DNA of 59,707 bases from Alistipes sp. CHKCI003 (GTDB taxonomy: Bacteria; Bacteroidota; Bacteroidia; Bacteroidales; Rikenellaceae), in NCBI RefSeq assembly GCF_900021155.1, contig NZ_FCNT01000061.1:1-59707 (forward strand), in the 5' to 3' direction. Position 1 is the stretch's first letter. Each line of letters starts with the position of its first letter. This document shows positions 32,055 through 40,534 of the stretch, one piece after another. The position numbers and the translations under genes are program-made. Under the pieces are notes generated by a model, which did not search any database, had not been told where the DNA came from, and saw only the letters and a list, made by a program, of their open reading frames with translations.

Positions 32055-34280
32055 ATGAAACGGATTATATCCTATTTAACGCTCTTCGGCTTCGCAGCCT
32101 GCATGTTTGCGGCCTGCACGCGGGACGAGGCTCCGGCGCTTCCCGCAGAGAGCGAAAACAGCATCCGCCTCGGCATCTCGGGCATCGAGCGTATGACGCG
32201 CGCCGAGGACAAGGGCGTCGAGTCGCGCGTTGACCGGCTCGACGTGCTGATATTCGATGCGGAGGGCGACAAGCGACATTACGAAAGGGTAGCGGCCGGC
32301 AGCGTGGACGAGGGCGTGATAACGCTCAAGGCCAAACGCTCCGATTTCGCTGCCGGCGCCGGCTATTGGGTCTATCTGATCGCCAACACCTCCCATGCCG
32401 AGGCGGATTTCGAAGCCCTGACCACGCGCGACGGACTGCTGGCGATGATGCAGCGGGACGAGAACATCCACATGACGGGACTTTCCAATGTGACCGGCGC
32501 TCCCGAGACATTCCTCATGGACGGCATCGCCTATCCCCGGAACGAGGCGGAGCCCGATGTTCCGGGCACGGTGAAGCTCTACGACGGAGTGCCGTCGAAC
32601 GATACCGAACTGATGGTAACTCTGCGTCGTGCGGCCGCCAAGATCGTGGTGCACATCAGGAAGGGCAAGAGCATCACCTTCGACGACTACGCGACCGCCG
32701 CCTCACACGGCAGCGGCTATTACGTCCGCAATCTGCCGGTTACGACCGCTCTGGTGGCGGGCGTGGAGCAGAATGCCGACGTGGCGACCCCCGCCAAGAA
32801 CAACGCGGGGTATTTCGAGTGGGGCGTCGGCGACAAGACCTCGATCGACGAGGTGCGCGTAACGGCCTATGCGTACAGCCACGATTGGAACGACAAGAGT
32901 GCGCTCGACTGGGAGCCCCGTCTGGTCGTCAACCTGCCGATGTGGTACCACGGCGAGGAGGGCGATGCGGACTACGAGCCGGACAAGACCGAGAAGAATT
33001 TTCTCCTAAATAGCTACTATCAGATTCCGATCTGCCGTCCGTCGGTCAAACGGCTCGAACGCAACCGCTATTACGAAGTAACGGTCGAGGTGAATGCCAA
33101 AGGTGCGGTCGATGCGTCGGAGCCGGTCGAATTGGGCCCGATCGAATTTTCGGTCGAGGAGTGGGAGGAAGAGACGATCCCTATCGGGGGCGAAACCGCC
33201 CGTCCGCACTACCTGATGGTCAATACCGATTCGCTGGAGATGCACAACGTGGCCTACGACGCGACGTCGATCGAATTCGCCTCGTCGTCGCAGGTGAAGG
33301 TTACGGTCGAAGAATCGTGGTTCATCAATAAGTTCGGAGTAAAACGTCCGCTCGGTACCGAGGATGTTGCAGCCGAACCGGATGCGATCCTCTCGGGACA
33401 TATCGGCGTGCGCAGTCCCGTGCCGACGAACAATGCACCGCGTTACATCAAGCTGAAGGTGGAAAACGAGGACCAAGTCGAACCGCGTTATATCATCGTT
33501 ATCCAGTATCCGCTGGTTTATATCACCAACACGCAGGGATATTACTCCTACCGCGAAGATTTCGGCAGTACGACCTATGAAAATAGGGGTGAGAAGGGCA
33601 TTGTCAGTGCGAGCTACTTGAGGTGGGGGAAGCGATGGAATTATTTGAATTCGTATTCCAACTCCTACTATTTTTGTTCGAAAGTCGCGGAGTTGAAAAC
33701 GGGGGAGAGAAATCAGGGGAAATCCAATATTTATTATTATGCGTGGGAGCACGTATGGGACGAGAGCCCCCAAACATCCAACGTTTTGACGGAGCTTGTC
33801 AACGCCCGCATGTATCATGTCCGGATTGCGGCTTCGTCGGGCGAGTACACGCTGGGCATACCCCGCCGGAACGAGGAGGGTTATACGGCTTCCGACGACG
33901 AAGCGCCCAATAATTCCAAGGTCGTTTCTCCGTCGTTCCTGCTCGCTTCGCAGCTGGGTGCTACGCAAACGGCCTCCTCCACGGCTCAGGCGGAGAGCCA
34001 TTGCGCGAAATATGTCGAAACCTATGTCGACGATAAGGGCCGGACCGTTCATCTCACAGGTTGGCGTCTGCCGACCCAATACGAGATCGGCGTGATCCTC
34101 GGACTTCAGCCCGGCGAGAGGGAGAATACGGATGATATGGCGCTCGACAGAGTGCTGACGGGCGACAGATACTGGTCTGCTTCCGGTGCGGTCAGCACCG
34201 ATGACTGGCATAATGTAACGAATTACGGCAGCTACTATACCCGTTGCATCCGCGATGTCTACGATTCCGATGATTTGTAA
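32055..34280 (+). CDS. Fimbrial tip-type lipoprotein with FISUMP-like C-domain
   Basis: This 741-residue lipoprotein has lipobox MFAAC21 and a fimbrillin-like N-domain with a candidate Arg site in IERMTRAED. It has a middle beta region and a C-terminal Fibrobacter-major-paralog/DUF1566-like domain of about 200 residues. Landmarks of that domain are TLGIPRRNEEGYTASDD, GWRLPTQYEIGVILGL, DRYWSASG and TRCIRDVYD. Such domains fold like C-type lectins and are often binding modules, so this is a candidate adhesin. The codons in 33570-33740 are visibly more AT-rich than the rest, possibly a variable or exchanged part. Confidence 0.75.
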   Translation: MKRIISYLTLFGFAACMFAACTRDEAPALPAESENSIRLGISGIERMTRAEDKGVESRVDRLDVLIFDAEGDKRHYERVAAGSVDEGVITLKAKRSDFAAGAGYWVYLIANTSHAEADFEALTTRDGLLAMMQRDENIHMTGLSNVTGAPETFLMDGIAYPRNEAEPDVPGTVKLYDGVPSNDTELMVTLRRAAAKIVVHIRKGKSITFDDYATAASHGSGYYVRNLPVTTALVAGVEQNADVATPAKNNAGYFEWGVGDKTSIDEVRVTAYAYSHDWNDKSALDWEPRLVVNLPMWYHGEEGDADYEPDKTEKNFLLNSYYQIPICRPSVKRLERNRYYEVTVEVNAKGAVDASEPVELGPIEFSVEEWEEETIPIGGETARPHYLMVNTDSLEMHNVAYDATSIEFASSSQVKVTVEESWFINKFGVKRPLGTEDVAAEPDAILSGHIGVRSPVPTNNAPRYIKLKVENEDQVEPRYIIVIQYPLVYITNTQGYYSYREDFGSTTYENRGEKGIVSASYLRWGKRWNYLNSYSNSYYFCSKVAELKTGERNQGKSNIYYYAWEHVWDESPQTSNVLTELVNARMYHVRIAASSGEYTLGIPRRNEEGYTASDDEAPNNSKVVSPSFLLASQLGATQTASSTAQAESHCAKYVETYVDDKGRTVHLTGWRLPTQYEIGVILGLQPGERENTDDMALDRVLTGDRYWSASGAVSTDDWHNVTNYGSYYTRCIRDVYDSDDL

Positions 34281-34308
34281 ACAGCCACCACAAAAAGCGA
34301 CGACTACT

Positions 34309-37300
34309 ATGATAAAAAGGATGATATACGCTGCGGCCGCGCTGGCGGGCATGCTGGCCGCGAGCACTTCTTGCGTGCGGACCGATCTGCCCGATGCGGA
34401 TGTTGCGGACGACGGTTATGTCGAAATCCGTTTCGATGCCGATATTCCGGCGATGCCCGTGGTCGATACCCGCTCGGTCGATCCCGACGGAACGGGCGTG
34501 CAGAACATGACGCTTTTTTGTTTCGACAGCTACGGGTTGTTCGTCTCGACGACGAAGGCTTCGGTAACGACGACGACGGACGACATGGACCGAGGGACGT
34601 TTACGGCCAAGGTGCCGCGAAATACGCGCCTGATTCATTTCCTGTGCAATCAGAACATGGAGGGATTTCCGGAAAGCGATTTCTACAACCAGTCGGAGGC
34701 GCAGGTGATGGCGTCGCTCGAAGGTTCGTCGGGCATGATGATCTACTGGGCGCGGTTCGCATGCGAGGCCGACGACGACCGTTCGATCGCCGACCAGCTG
34801 AAGGAGCAAGGCAGCATCGAACTGGTGCGCAACCATGCGCTGATTTCGGTGGACGCTCCCCGGGACAACGAGTATTTCGAAGCAACCGGCTTCGTAGTCT
34901 GCAATACCAACGCTTTCGGCACCGTGGCGCCCTATCATCCCGAGGAGGGATTCGTATGGCCCGGTACGGAACCTTTCGTTACGTTGCCGAAAAATACGTC
35001 GGTGATGAGCGACATCCTCGATGTAACGACCGACATGCAGCAATATGTCTTCGAATGCGAGAATACGGCCGACCGACCCGTCAGCGTGATCCTGCGCGGC
35101 CATAACATCGGTGAAGGCGAAGATAAGGACCTCTACTACCGCGTGATGCTGATCGGACAGGACGGCGAGCAGCTGCTCATACGACGCAACCATCATTACA
35201 AGCTCCATATCGAGGGGGCTCTCTCCTACGGGCAGGCGTCGTTCGGCGACGCGCTCGAAGCCGCCGCAACGAACAACGTCTGGATTTCGATTCAGGACAA
35301 TATCGACGAGGTGTCGGACAATACGTACACCCTGAAAGTGGATCGGACGAGCTACGTGCTGGACCAGAGCAACGCGGGCAAGATCTTCCAGATCGGCTAT
35401 ACGATCCGCAGAAACGACGATACACCAGTTACGGCGGACGACGCTGCCGCGGTAACGTGGCTCGCAGGCAACAACGTGGCGGGACAGAGCATCGAGCACA
35501 CGTTCCACATCGACGAGGACGGAACGGGATCGGGTAAGATAGGAATCAGCCTGCGACACATGGGCGACAATGAGAAACTCGAAGGTACGCTGCTCGTCAA
35601 GAAGGGATTGTTGCAGCGCAAGATCAAGGTCATTCTGATCAAAACGCAGTCGTTCCAGCCGGCGTGGGTGGCTTCGCAGGTATACGGTACGCCCGGCAGC
35701 GACGGCACTACCTACGGCGAACATGTAACGCTGATGTTCACCGTGCCGGAGACCTGTCCTGCGGAGTTGTTCCCGTTGCGGGTGCTGATCGGCGTCGAAG
35801 ACCTCGACGTGCGTGCGGCGGCCGGTATTTCGCTGCCGGTGGTTCGCCGCGGCGAGGCCGACTTCGGCGAGAATATTTACAACGACAAGGGCGAGCCGAT
35901 CGAATACAAGTTCGTCTACACGGCCCAGCAGCCGGGCGTGCAGCGGGTCTATTTCCGTACGATCCTGCCGCAGAGCGGGACGGGAGCGAAGACCAAGGTC
36001 TCGATCGAGGCCGAACATTTCGCAACGCAGGAGAAAGAGGTTACTTATACCGACGACCGGTACATGATCGAGGTCTTCGGATTGGACGAATATGACGCCG
36101 ATTCCGGCAATCCCGACGGTTTCGCCGACGACGAAGCGATCTACTACCGGCTGGTTCCGCAGAAGAAGGGAGCTTTCGTGCAATTTACCATGCATTTGCA
36201 CGATAATACGACTGTAGCCCCCGGTAACGAGTACGGTGATTTCGTCAATGCCACGGACGCGGACGAGTTTCTGATCTACTCGCAGTTCCTCGACCATATT
36301 CCCGATGGGGAGGAGCCGGATGGCATTACGTTCGATTGCACGTTCCAGCCTGTCAACGAGAATCAGTGGACGGAGAACGGACGTATGTATCTCTTCTACC
36401 CGCGATGGGGTGCCCAGACACCGGCGGGAGGCAAAGGAGTCTATTCGATCTATCTGAAAACCAACCGGCCGCAGAGCGCCGAAGTCGTGCGCATAGCCTC
36501 CAACATCGAAGGAGAGAAGTCCTTGAAAAATCCTACGGCGGATTATGAGGGCCGCGGATACCGTTCGACTTCGTTCGAACTGGCCAATTACAATCCGTTC
36601 CGTTTTGCAGCGACCGTCGACGGGAAGGGCGAGTTTTCCACGGGCAGCGACGAGGAGCCGGTTACGGAACTCGAATGGGAGTATCGGAATCCGGACGAAA
36701 CGAACGTCTACCTCGAATTCGATGTAACCAGTTTCCGCGGTTCGGACGGCAAGTCGGTCGATCCGTTCGGCGAGGAGTTCGAGATTCGGATCGATGCACC
36801 GATGCTGGAGATCGACCGGACGAAGCTGGAGGAGTGCCACCTTACGCCCGACAAACTCAAGGCCGATCCTGCGGTCGAGGGGCGTTTCATCTACACGGTC
36901 GCCGCATCGCGCGAGGAGGAGCGAGAATTCGGCTTCACGACTGCCCATACCACCGACACTTCGCCGGAGCTGCCTTCGCAGGATGGTGAACGTAAGAGAC
37001 TGCCGTTCAAGGTCAATCATGTGGTGAGCGCCGGCGATATCACCCTTTCGTCGAACGAGGATCAGGTAGTCTTCTTTCAAAAGACTTTCCGTGTAACCAA
37101 CAAGTCGATCGAAGGTGAGATCTCCTACAATCCCGGGACGGGGGAACCGCGTCCCGTGCCGCGCAATGCATTCGTCTCCTTCACGCAGACGAATACGGGA
37201 AGCCGGGTCGGGTCGATGACCATCACGGCAGACGGCCGCTACGAACTGCGGTTGCGCAAAGAGTATGATCCCGGGTGGTACGACCGCATCGAACTGCATT

Positions 37301-37425
37301 ATACGAAGGACGGTACGGTCTACCATAACGAGGTCGACGAGAACAATCCCCTGACGCTGGCCCGTCTGGTGCAGTCGCCCGACCTCGTGTTGGTGCCGGC
37401 GACAGAAGAGCGGTCGGGACGATGA
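34309..37425 (+). CDS. Giant fimbrial tip protein (DUF4906-like)
   Basis: This 1038-residue lipoprotein has lipobox STSC near residue 22 and a fimbrillin-like start (YVEIRFDADIPAMPVVDTRS, then NMTLFCFDSYGLFV). A long chain of beta domains follows, resembling DUF4906 proteins found at the end of Bacteroidetes fimbrial operons. It would be the largest surface protein of the locus and probably the distal tip. An earlier in-frame Met at 34255 would overlap the preceding gene, so ATG 34309, which directly begins the signal peptide, is preferred. It overlaps the next gene by 4 bp. Confidence 0.75.
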   Translation: MIKRMIYAAAALAGMLAASTSCVRTDLPDADVADDGYVEIRFDADIPAMPVVDTRSVDPDGTGVQNMTLFCFDSYGLFVSTTKASVTTTTDDMDRGTFTAKVPRNTRLIHFLCNQNMEGFPESDFYNQSEAQVMASLEGSSGMMIYWARFACEADDDRSIADQLKEQGSIELVRNHALISVDAPRDNEYFEATGFVVCNTNAFGTVAPYHPEEGFVWPGTEPFVTLPKNTSVMSDILDVTTDMQQYVFECENTADRPVSVILRGHNIGEGEDKDLYYRVMLIGQDGEQLLIRRNHHYKLHIEGALSYGQASFGDALEAAATNNVWISIQDNIDEVSDNTYTLKVDRTSYVLDQSNAGKIFQIGYTIRRNDDTPVTADDAAAVTWLAGNNVAGQSIEHTFHIDEDGTGSGKIGISLRHMGDNEKLEGTLLVKKGLLQRKIKVILIKTQSFQPAWVASQVYGTPGSDGTTYGEHVTLMFTVPETCPAELFPLRVLIGVEDLDVRAAAGISLPVVRRGEADFGENIYNDKGEPIEYKFVYTAQQPGVQRVYFRTILPQSGTGAKTKVSIEAEHFATQEKEVTYTDDRYMIEVFGLDEYDADSGNPDGFADDEAIYYRLVPQKKGAFVQFTMHLHDNTTVAPGNEYGDFVNATDADEFLIYSQFLDHIPDGEEPDGITFDCTFQPVNENQWTENGRMYLFYPRWGAQTPAGGKGVYSIYLKTNRPQSAEVVRIASNIEGEKSLKNPTADYEGRGYRSTSFELANYNPFRFAATVDGKGEFSTGSDEEPVTELEWEYRNPDETNVYLEFDVTSFRGSDGKSVDPFGEEFEIRIDAPMLEIDRTKLEECHLTPDKLKADPAVEGRFIYTVAASREEEREFGFTTAHTTDTSPELPSQDGERKRLPFKVNHVVSAGDITLSSNEDQVVFFQKTFRVTNKSIEGEISYNPGTGEPRPVPRNAFVSFTQTNTGSRVGSMTITADGRYELRLRKEYDPGWYDRIELHYTKDGTVYHNEVDENNPLTLARLVQSPDLVLVPATEERSGR

Positions 37426-38384
37426 AGAGTTTGTTGCCGCTGCTGCTCTGCGGAGCGTGTGCATTGACCGGAGGGCCTGAAGGACGGGCCGTAGAGCCTG
37501 CCGTGATTCCGGAATCCCGCGCCGTCGCGGGGGATTCCGGAATTGCAGGCGGTTTCGATCCCGTCGTCCCCGGTGCAACCGCGTTCCGCCTGCCCGAGGT
37601 GCCGGCTACGCTGCGCGATCCGGCCGACCGGGCCGATTATCTGGCTCTGCACTATTGGGACCGTTTCGATTTCACCGATACGTCCTCCGTCGCCCGTCCG
37701 GAAATCAGCGAACAGGCTTATGTCGATTTCCTGAGTATCCTGCCCTATGCCCGTAATGCCGCGGCCGCGGTCGATACGCTCTATACGCGGGCGGCGGCGT
37801 GCACGGAGGTGCTCTATTATTTCATCGAATTGGGCGACAAGTATCTCTACGAACCCAATTCGCCCATGCACGACGAGGAGCTGCACATACTGATGCTGCG
37901 GTCGCTGACGGACAATCCCCGGATCGCGGAGATCGACAAACTGCGGCCGCGCCGGCTGTTGGAGATGGCATTGAAAAATCGCCCGGGCGAGCGGGCCGCC
38001 GATTTCGGATTTCTGGACCGCGATGGACGCGAGCGGCGCATGTCGCATCTGGAGGCGGAATACACGCTGCTCTATTTCTACGATCCCACGTGCGACGAAT
38101 GCGAACGGGTGAAGGCGCGTTTGGTCTCTTCGCCTGCGATCCGTGCCATGGTGCGGAGCGGCAGACTGGCCGTGTTGTCGGTGAGCGTGGCGGACGGGGA
38201 GGCATGGCGCGAAGAGGTCGTCCCGCAGGGATGGACGGACGGCTGCGATGTCGCAGAACGGCTGACCCGCGACGGAATCTACGACCTGAAAGCGATGCCC
38301 ACGCTCTACCTGCTCGATCGCGGAAAGCGGGTGCTCCTCAAGGATGCTTCCGTCGACCGGATCGAAGCGCGGCTCGGGGAGTAG
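37422..38384 (+). CDS. DUF5106 thioredoxin-like protein ending the fimbrial operon
   Basis: This 320-residue secreted protein has an N-terminal signal, a helical DUF5106-like region (about 55-185), and a thioredoxin-like domain. The latter has Cys224-Asp-Glu-Cys227 in LLYFYDPTCDEC and a cis-Pro loop AMPTLYLLDRGKRVLLKDAS. DUF5106 proteins are seen at several Bacteroidetes envelope loci. It could help form or repair disulfides in the Cys-containing tip and anchor proteins, which is an inference. Coupling to the tip gene by a 4-bp overlap (ATGA) supports a joint role. Confidence 0.82.
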   Translation: MKSLLPLLLCGACALTGGPEGRAVEPAVIPESRAVAGDSGIAGGFDPVVPGATAFRLPEVPATLRDPADRADYLALHYWDRFDFTDTSSVARPEISEQAYVDFLSILPYARNAAAAVDTLYTRAAACTEVLYYFIELGDKYLYEPNSPMHDEELHILMLRSLTDNPRIAEIDKLRPRRLLEMALKNRPGERAADFGFLDRDGRERRMSHLEAEYTLLYFYDPTCDECERVKARLVSSPAIRAMVRSGRLAVLSVSVADGEAWREEVVPQGWTDGCDVAERLTRDGIYDLKAMPTLYLLDRGKRVLLKDASVDRIEARLGE

Positions 38385-38428
38385 GGCGGGGCCGGTCTTT
38401 CGGGTCCTTTGGCCCGGAAACGGCGAAA

Positions 38429-38534
38429 GGACTGTCTAACAAGTCTTAGACAGCCCTTTTTGATTTGTACTGCAATTTGGGAATTTTTCCGAAGAGCCAA
38501 TTCTCGAAGGGTTGAAAAACTTGTCGCACAGCCC
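38429..38534 (+). repeat. MITE-like element, copy 1
   Basis: About 106 bp with terminal inverted repeats close to GGGCTGTCTAACAAG and a body sharing 'GTACTGC', 'GAAnTTTTTCCGAA' and 'GGGTTGAAAAACTTGT' with copies at 42298 and 47029. Its left end forms a terminator hairpin. No coding capacity. It lies 44 bp after the DUF5106 stop codon and 43 bp before the tRNA-Ser 3' end. Confidence 0.8.
38432..38461 (+). terminator. Terminator of the fimbrial operon (within MITE-like copy 1)
   Basis: CTGTCTAA pairs with TTAGACAG, followed by CCCTTTTTG. It is the left arm of the repeat element. Confidence 0.8.
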
Positions 38535-38576
38535 CTTCGTCCTAATTTCCGCCCCTCCCTTGTCTTCGGGGTTTTG

Positions 38577-38663
38577 CGGAGAGAGAGGGATTCGAACCCC
38601 CGGTACAGTTGCCCGTACACCGCATTTCGAGTGCGGCCCGATCGACCACTCCGGCATCTCTCC
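38577..38663 (-). tRNA. tRNA-Ser (CGA)
   Basis: The 87-nt minus-strand sequence folds as a class II tRNA. The acceptor arm is GGAGAGA/TCTCTCC with discriminator G, the anticodon stem-loop is CCGCA-CTCGAAA-TGCGG, giving anticodon CGA, there is a long variable arm, and the T-loop is GGTTCGAATCC. CCA is not encoded. It should read UCG serine codons. Confidence 0.95.
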
Positions 38664-38740
38664 CTGAGTTTCGGGAGTGCAAATATAGACATATTTTTTC
38701 ATTTTCACACGTTTCTGCCAAAAAAATGCGCGTGCGGCCC

Positions 38741-38777
38741 GCGATTTATTCCGATTGGCGACTTATCCGTATCTTCG
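38741..38777 (+). repeat. Degenerate upstream copy of the promoter unit
   Basis: Shares CGACTTATCCGTATCTT with the functional-looking unit at 38795-38835, but its -7 reads TATCTTCG. It looks like a decayed or alternative promoter copy. Confidence 0.5.
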
Positions 38778-38803
38778 ACTTTGTTCCGGCAAATGCGGAT
38801 TTA

Positions 38804-38835
38804 TTTGTTTTGCTCCCGACTTATCCGTATCTTTG
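38804..38835 (+). promoter_or_regulatory. Promoter of the aromatic/Gly-rich lipoprotein
   Basis: TTTG (38804-38807), 20 bp, then TATCTTTG (38828-38835). The extended context CGACTTATCCGTATCTTTG closely matches the promoter unit before queA. The leader to the ATG is about 125 nt. Confidence 0.75.
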
Positions 38836-38966
38836 TTCTGAAAAGACAAACCGATTCCGTGCAGTGATCTTGCGCTGTGCCCGTTTATATAGCGGTGCGA
38901 ATACGAAAAGAGGAACGGTTTTCGTTACTATGACAGGAACAGAACGGATGCAAAGATACATGCGCT

Positions 38967-40106
38967 ATGAAAAAAATAAGAATCATCATCGGAATATCGG
39001 CTTTGGCATTGGGATTGTCCGGGTGTTCGTCCGTCTATTACCGTGCGGACAGCGGCACCTACGACGACCTTTATGCCGTGCATGACCGTGCCGCGATCGC
39101 CAAGCGGCAACAGGCGGAAGCCGAAGCGCGCCGTGCGGCCGCCGAGGCGCGGCAGGCGGAGTGGGAAGCCCGGCTGGCCGAAGCACAGGCTGCGGCGGCG
39201 GAAGAGGCCTATTACGACGGTCTTTCCTACGACGGTATCGTCGCCGACGACTATGAAAGCGCCTATGCACGCCGTCTGAGGGGGTTTCAGTCGATGACCT
39301 ACAATCTGCCGTCGAGCTATTTCGAACTCCGCTACAACAGCCCGACATGGAATTATGTCTCGGCCTACGATCCTGCGTTCTATAATGTGATCGTCATGGG
39401 CGACGAGGTGTGGGTAGAGCCCAAATACATTACTTCGATGTTCGGATTGTGGGGCAGTGTCTCGGTCTACAACTACGGCTGGTATTTCGGTTTCGGCTTC
39501 GGTCCGGCCTATTCGTGGTGGGGCTATCCGCACTATTCGTGGTGGGACTGGAACATGGCTTATTACAATCCGTGGTACAATCCGTGGTGGTACGGACCCG
39601 GATGGGGCTGGGCACCCGGTTATCCTCCCTATTATCCGGGCTGGGGCGGTCCGCATTGGAGCCATCATCACCGGCCCAATTACCGCTTGGCGGGCGGAGG
39701 CACCTCCTCGCGCTACCGTCCGGGCAACGTTTCGGGCAGCCGCTATCAGGCCGGGCAGTCGGGCGGTTACCGCAGCGGTACGACCACGCCTTCGCGCGGC
39801 AATGCGGGCGCAGGCCGGACCTACTATCAGTCTGGCGGGCGTAACAATGCGAACGACCGGAATGTATACAACAGCGGCTCGTCGGGCTCGAACCGCAATA
39901 CCTATACGCCTAACCGCAACACGTACACGCCCGAACGGAATACTTATACACCGAGTAGGACCACCTACAACAGTACCCCTTCGCGCGGCGGCAGCGGTTT
40001 CAGCACCGGCTCGGCCGGTTCGCGCGGCGGCTCTGTGGGCGGTTCCGGCGGAGGGTCGCGGGGCGGCAGCACTTCGAGCGGCAGCCGCGGATTCGGCGGA
40101 AGGTAA
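38967..40106 (+). CDS. Low-complexity Tyr/Trp/Gly-rich lipoprotein
   Basis: This 379-residue lipoprotein has lipobox LSGC20. Residues 40-80 form an Ala/Glu/Arg/Gln-rich coiled-coil-like helix. An extremely aromatic segment (about 170-235: repeats such as YPHYSWWDW and NPWYNPWWYG) follows, and then a Ser/Gly/Arg/Asn tail with three near-identical units of the NRNTYTP type. No enzyme motif. The composition suggests a cell-surface structural or matrix-like protein; I do not recognise a named family. Its promoter is strong. Confidence 0.7.
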   Translation: MKKIRIIIGISALALGLSGCSSVYYRADSGTYDDLYAVHDRAAIAKRQQAEAEARRAAAEARQAEWEARLAEAQAAAAEEAYYDGLSYDGIVADDYESAYARRLRGFQSMTYNLPSSYFELRYNSPTWNYVSAYDPAFYNVIVMGDEVWVEPKYITSMFGLWGSVSVYNYGWYFGFGFGPAYSWWGYPHYSWWDWNMAYYNPWYNPWWYGPGWGWAPGYPPYYPGWGGPHWSHHHRPNYRLAGGGTSSRYRPGNVSGSRYQAGQSGGYRSGTTTPSRGNAGAGRTYYQSGGRNNANDRNVYNSGSSGSNRNTYTPNRNTYTPERNTYTPSRTTYNSTPSRGGSGFSTGSAGSRGGSVGGSGGGSRGGSTSSGSRGFGGR

Positions 40107-40534
40107 CGAAGGTGCATTATACGATAAGGAGGGTGTTTTCGCCGATACGGGGGCGATTCGGGCCTGTACGAAGGCCGGCAGGAGGAAGCGGCTGTAAAAA
40201 GCCCCGTTTCGTTAAACCGGGTGCGGAGCCGAACTCGTTCGAGCTATGCCGAGGCGGGAACCGGACGAAAGAAATTCAACCATTTCGTTAAGCCGAGGGC
40301 AATCCGGATTCGCGCGGAGATTGCCGAGGCGGGAAGACGATGGGAAACCTCCGCGTTTATCCGCGAACCTTCGTTGCAAAACGATTGGAGGTGTTGCCGG
40401 CGCGCAGGGTTCGGAATGAAGTTCGGAACCGTTGTGCGGAGCAGCGGCGGACGGGAGGAGTGCCCCGTCGCAGTCGCCGGGTGCCCGTCGCCGGCTGCGG
40501 AACGGAACAGCGGACAAGCATAATACACGTACGT
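40107..40534. other. Intergenic region before the FadL-like gene
   Basis: About 430 bp with no supported gene. A plus-strand frame reaches across it but lacks a signal or start context. The motif GCCGAGGCGGGAA occurs twice (near 40249 and 40326). No clear TAnnTTTG promoter was found. Confidence 0.45.

Noticed and set aside
34192..37578. A 1128-codon open frame antisense to the giant fimbrial tip gene
   Set aside because: It is a mirror of the real codons; no signal peptide, domain or promoter supports it.
38429..38534. Integration site of a mobile element next to tRNA-Ser
   Set aside because: No integrase or duplicated tRNA end is seen here; the repeat is the same MITE-like element found at two other sites without a tRNA.
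39880..39975. CRISPR-like short repeats
   Set aside because: These are in-frame NRNTYTP codon repeats of a lipoprotein gene, without spacers of constant length. No CRISPR array or cas gene is present in the window.
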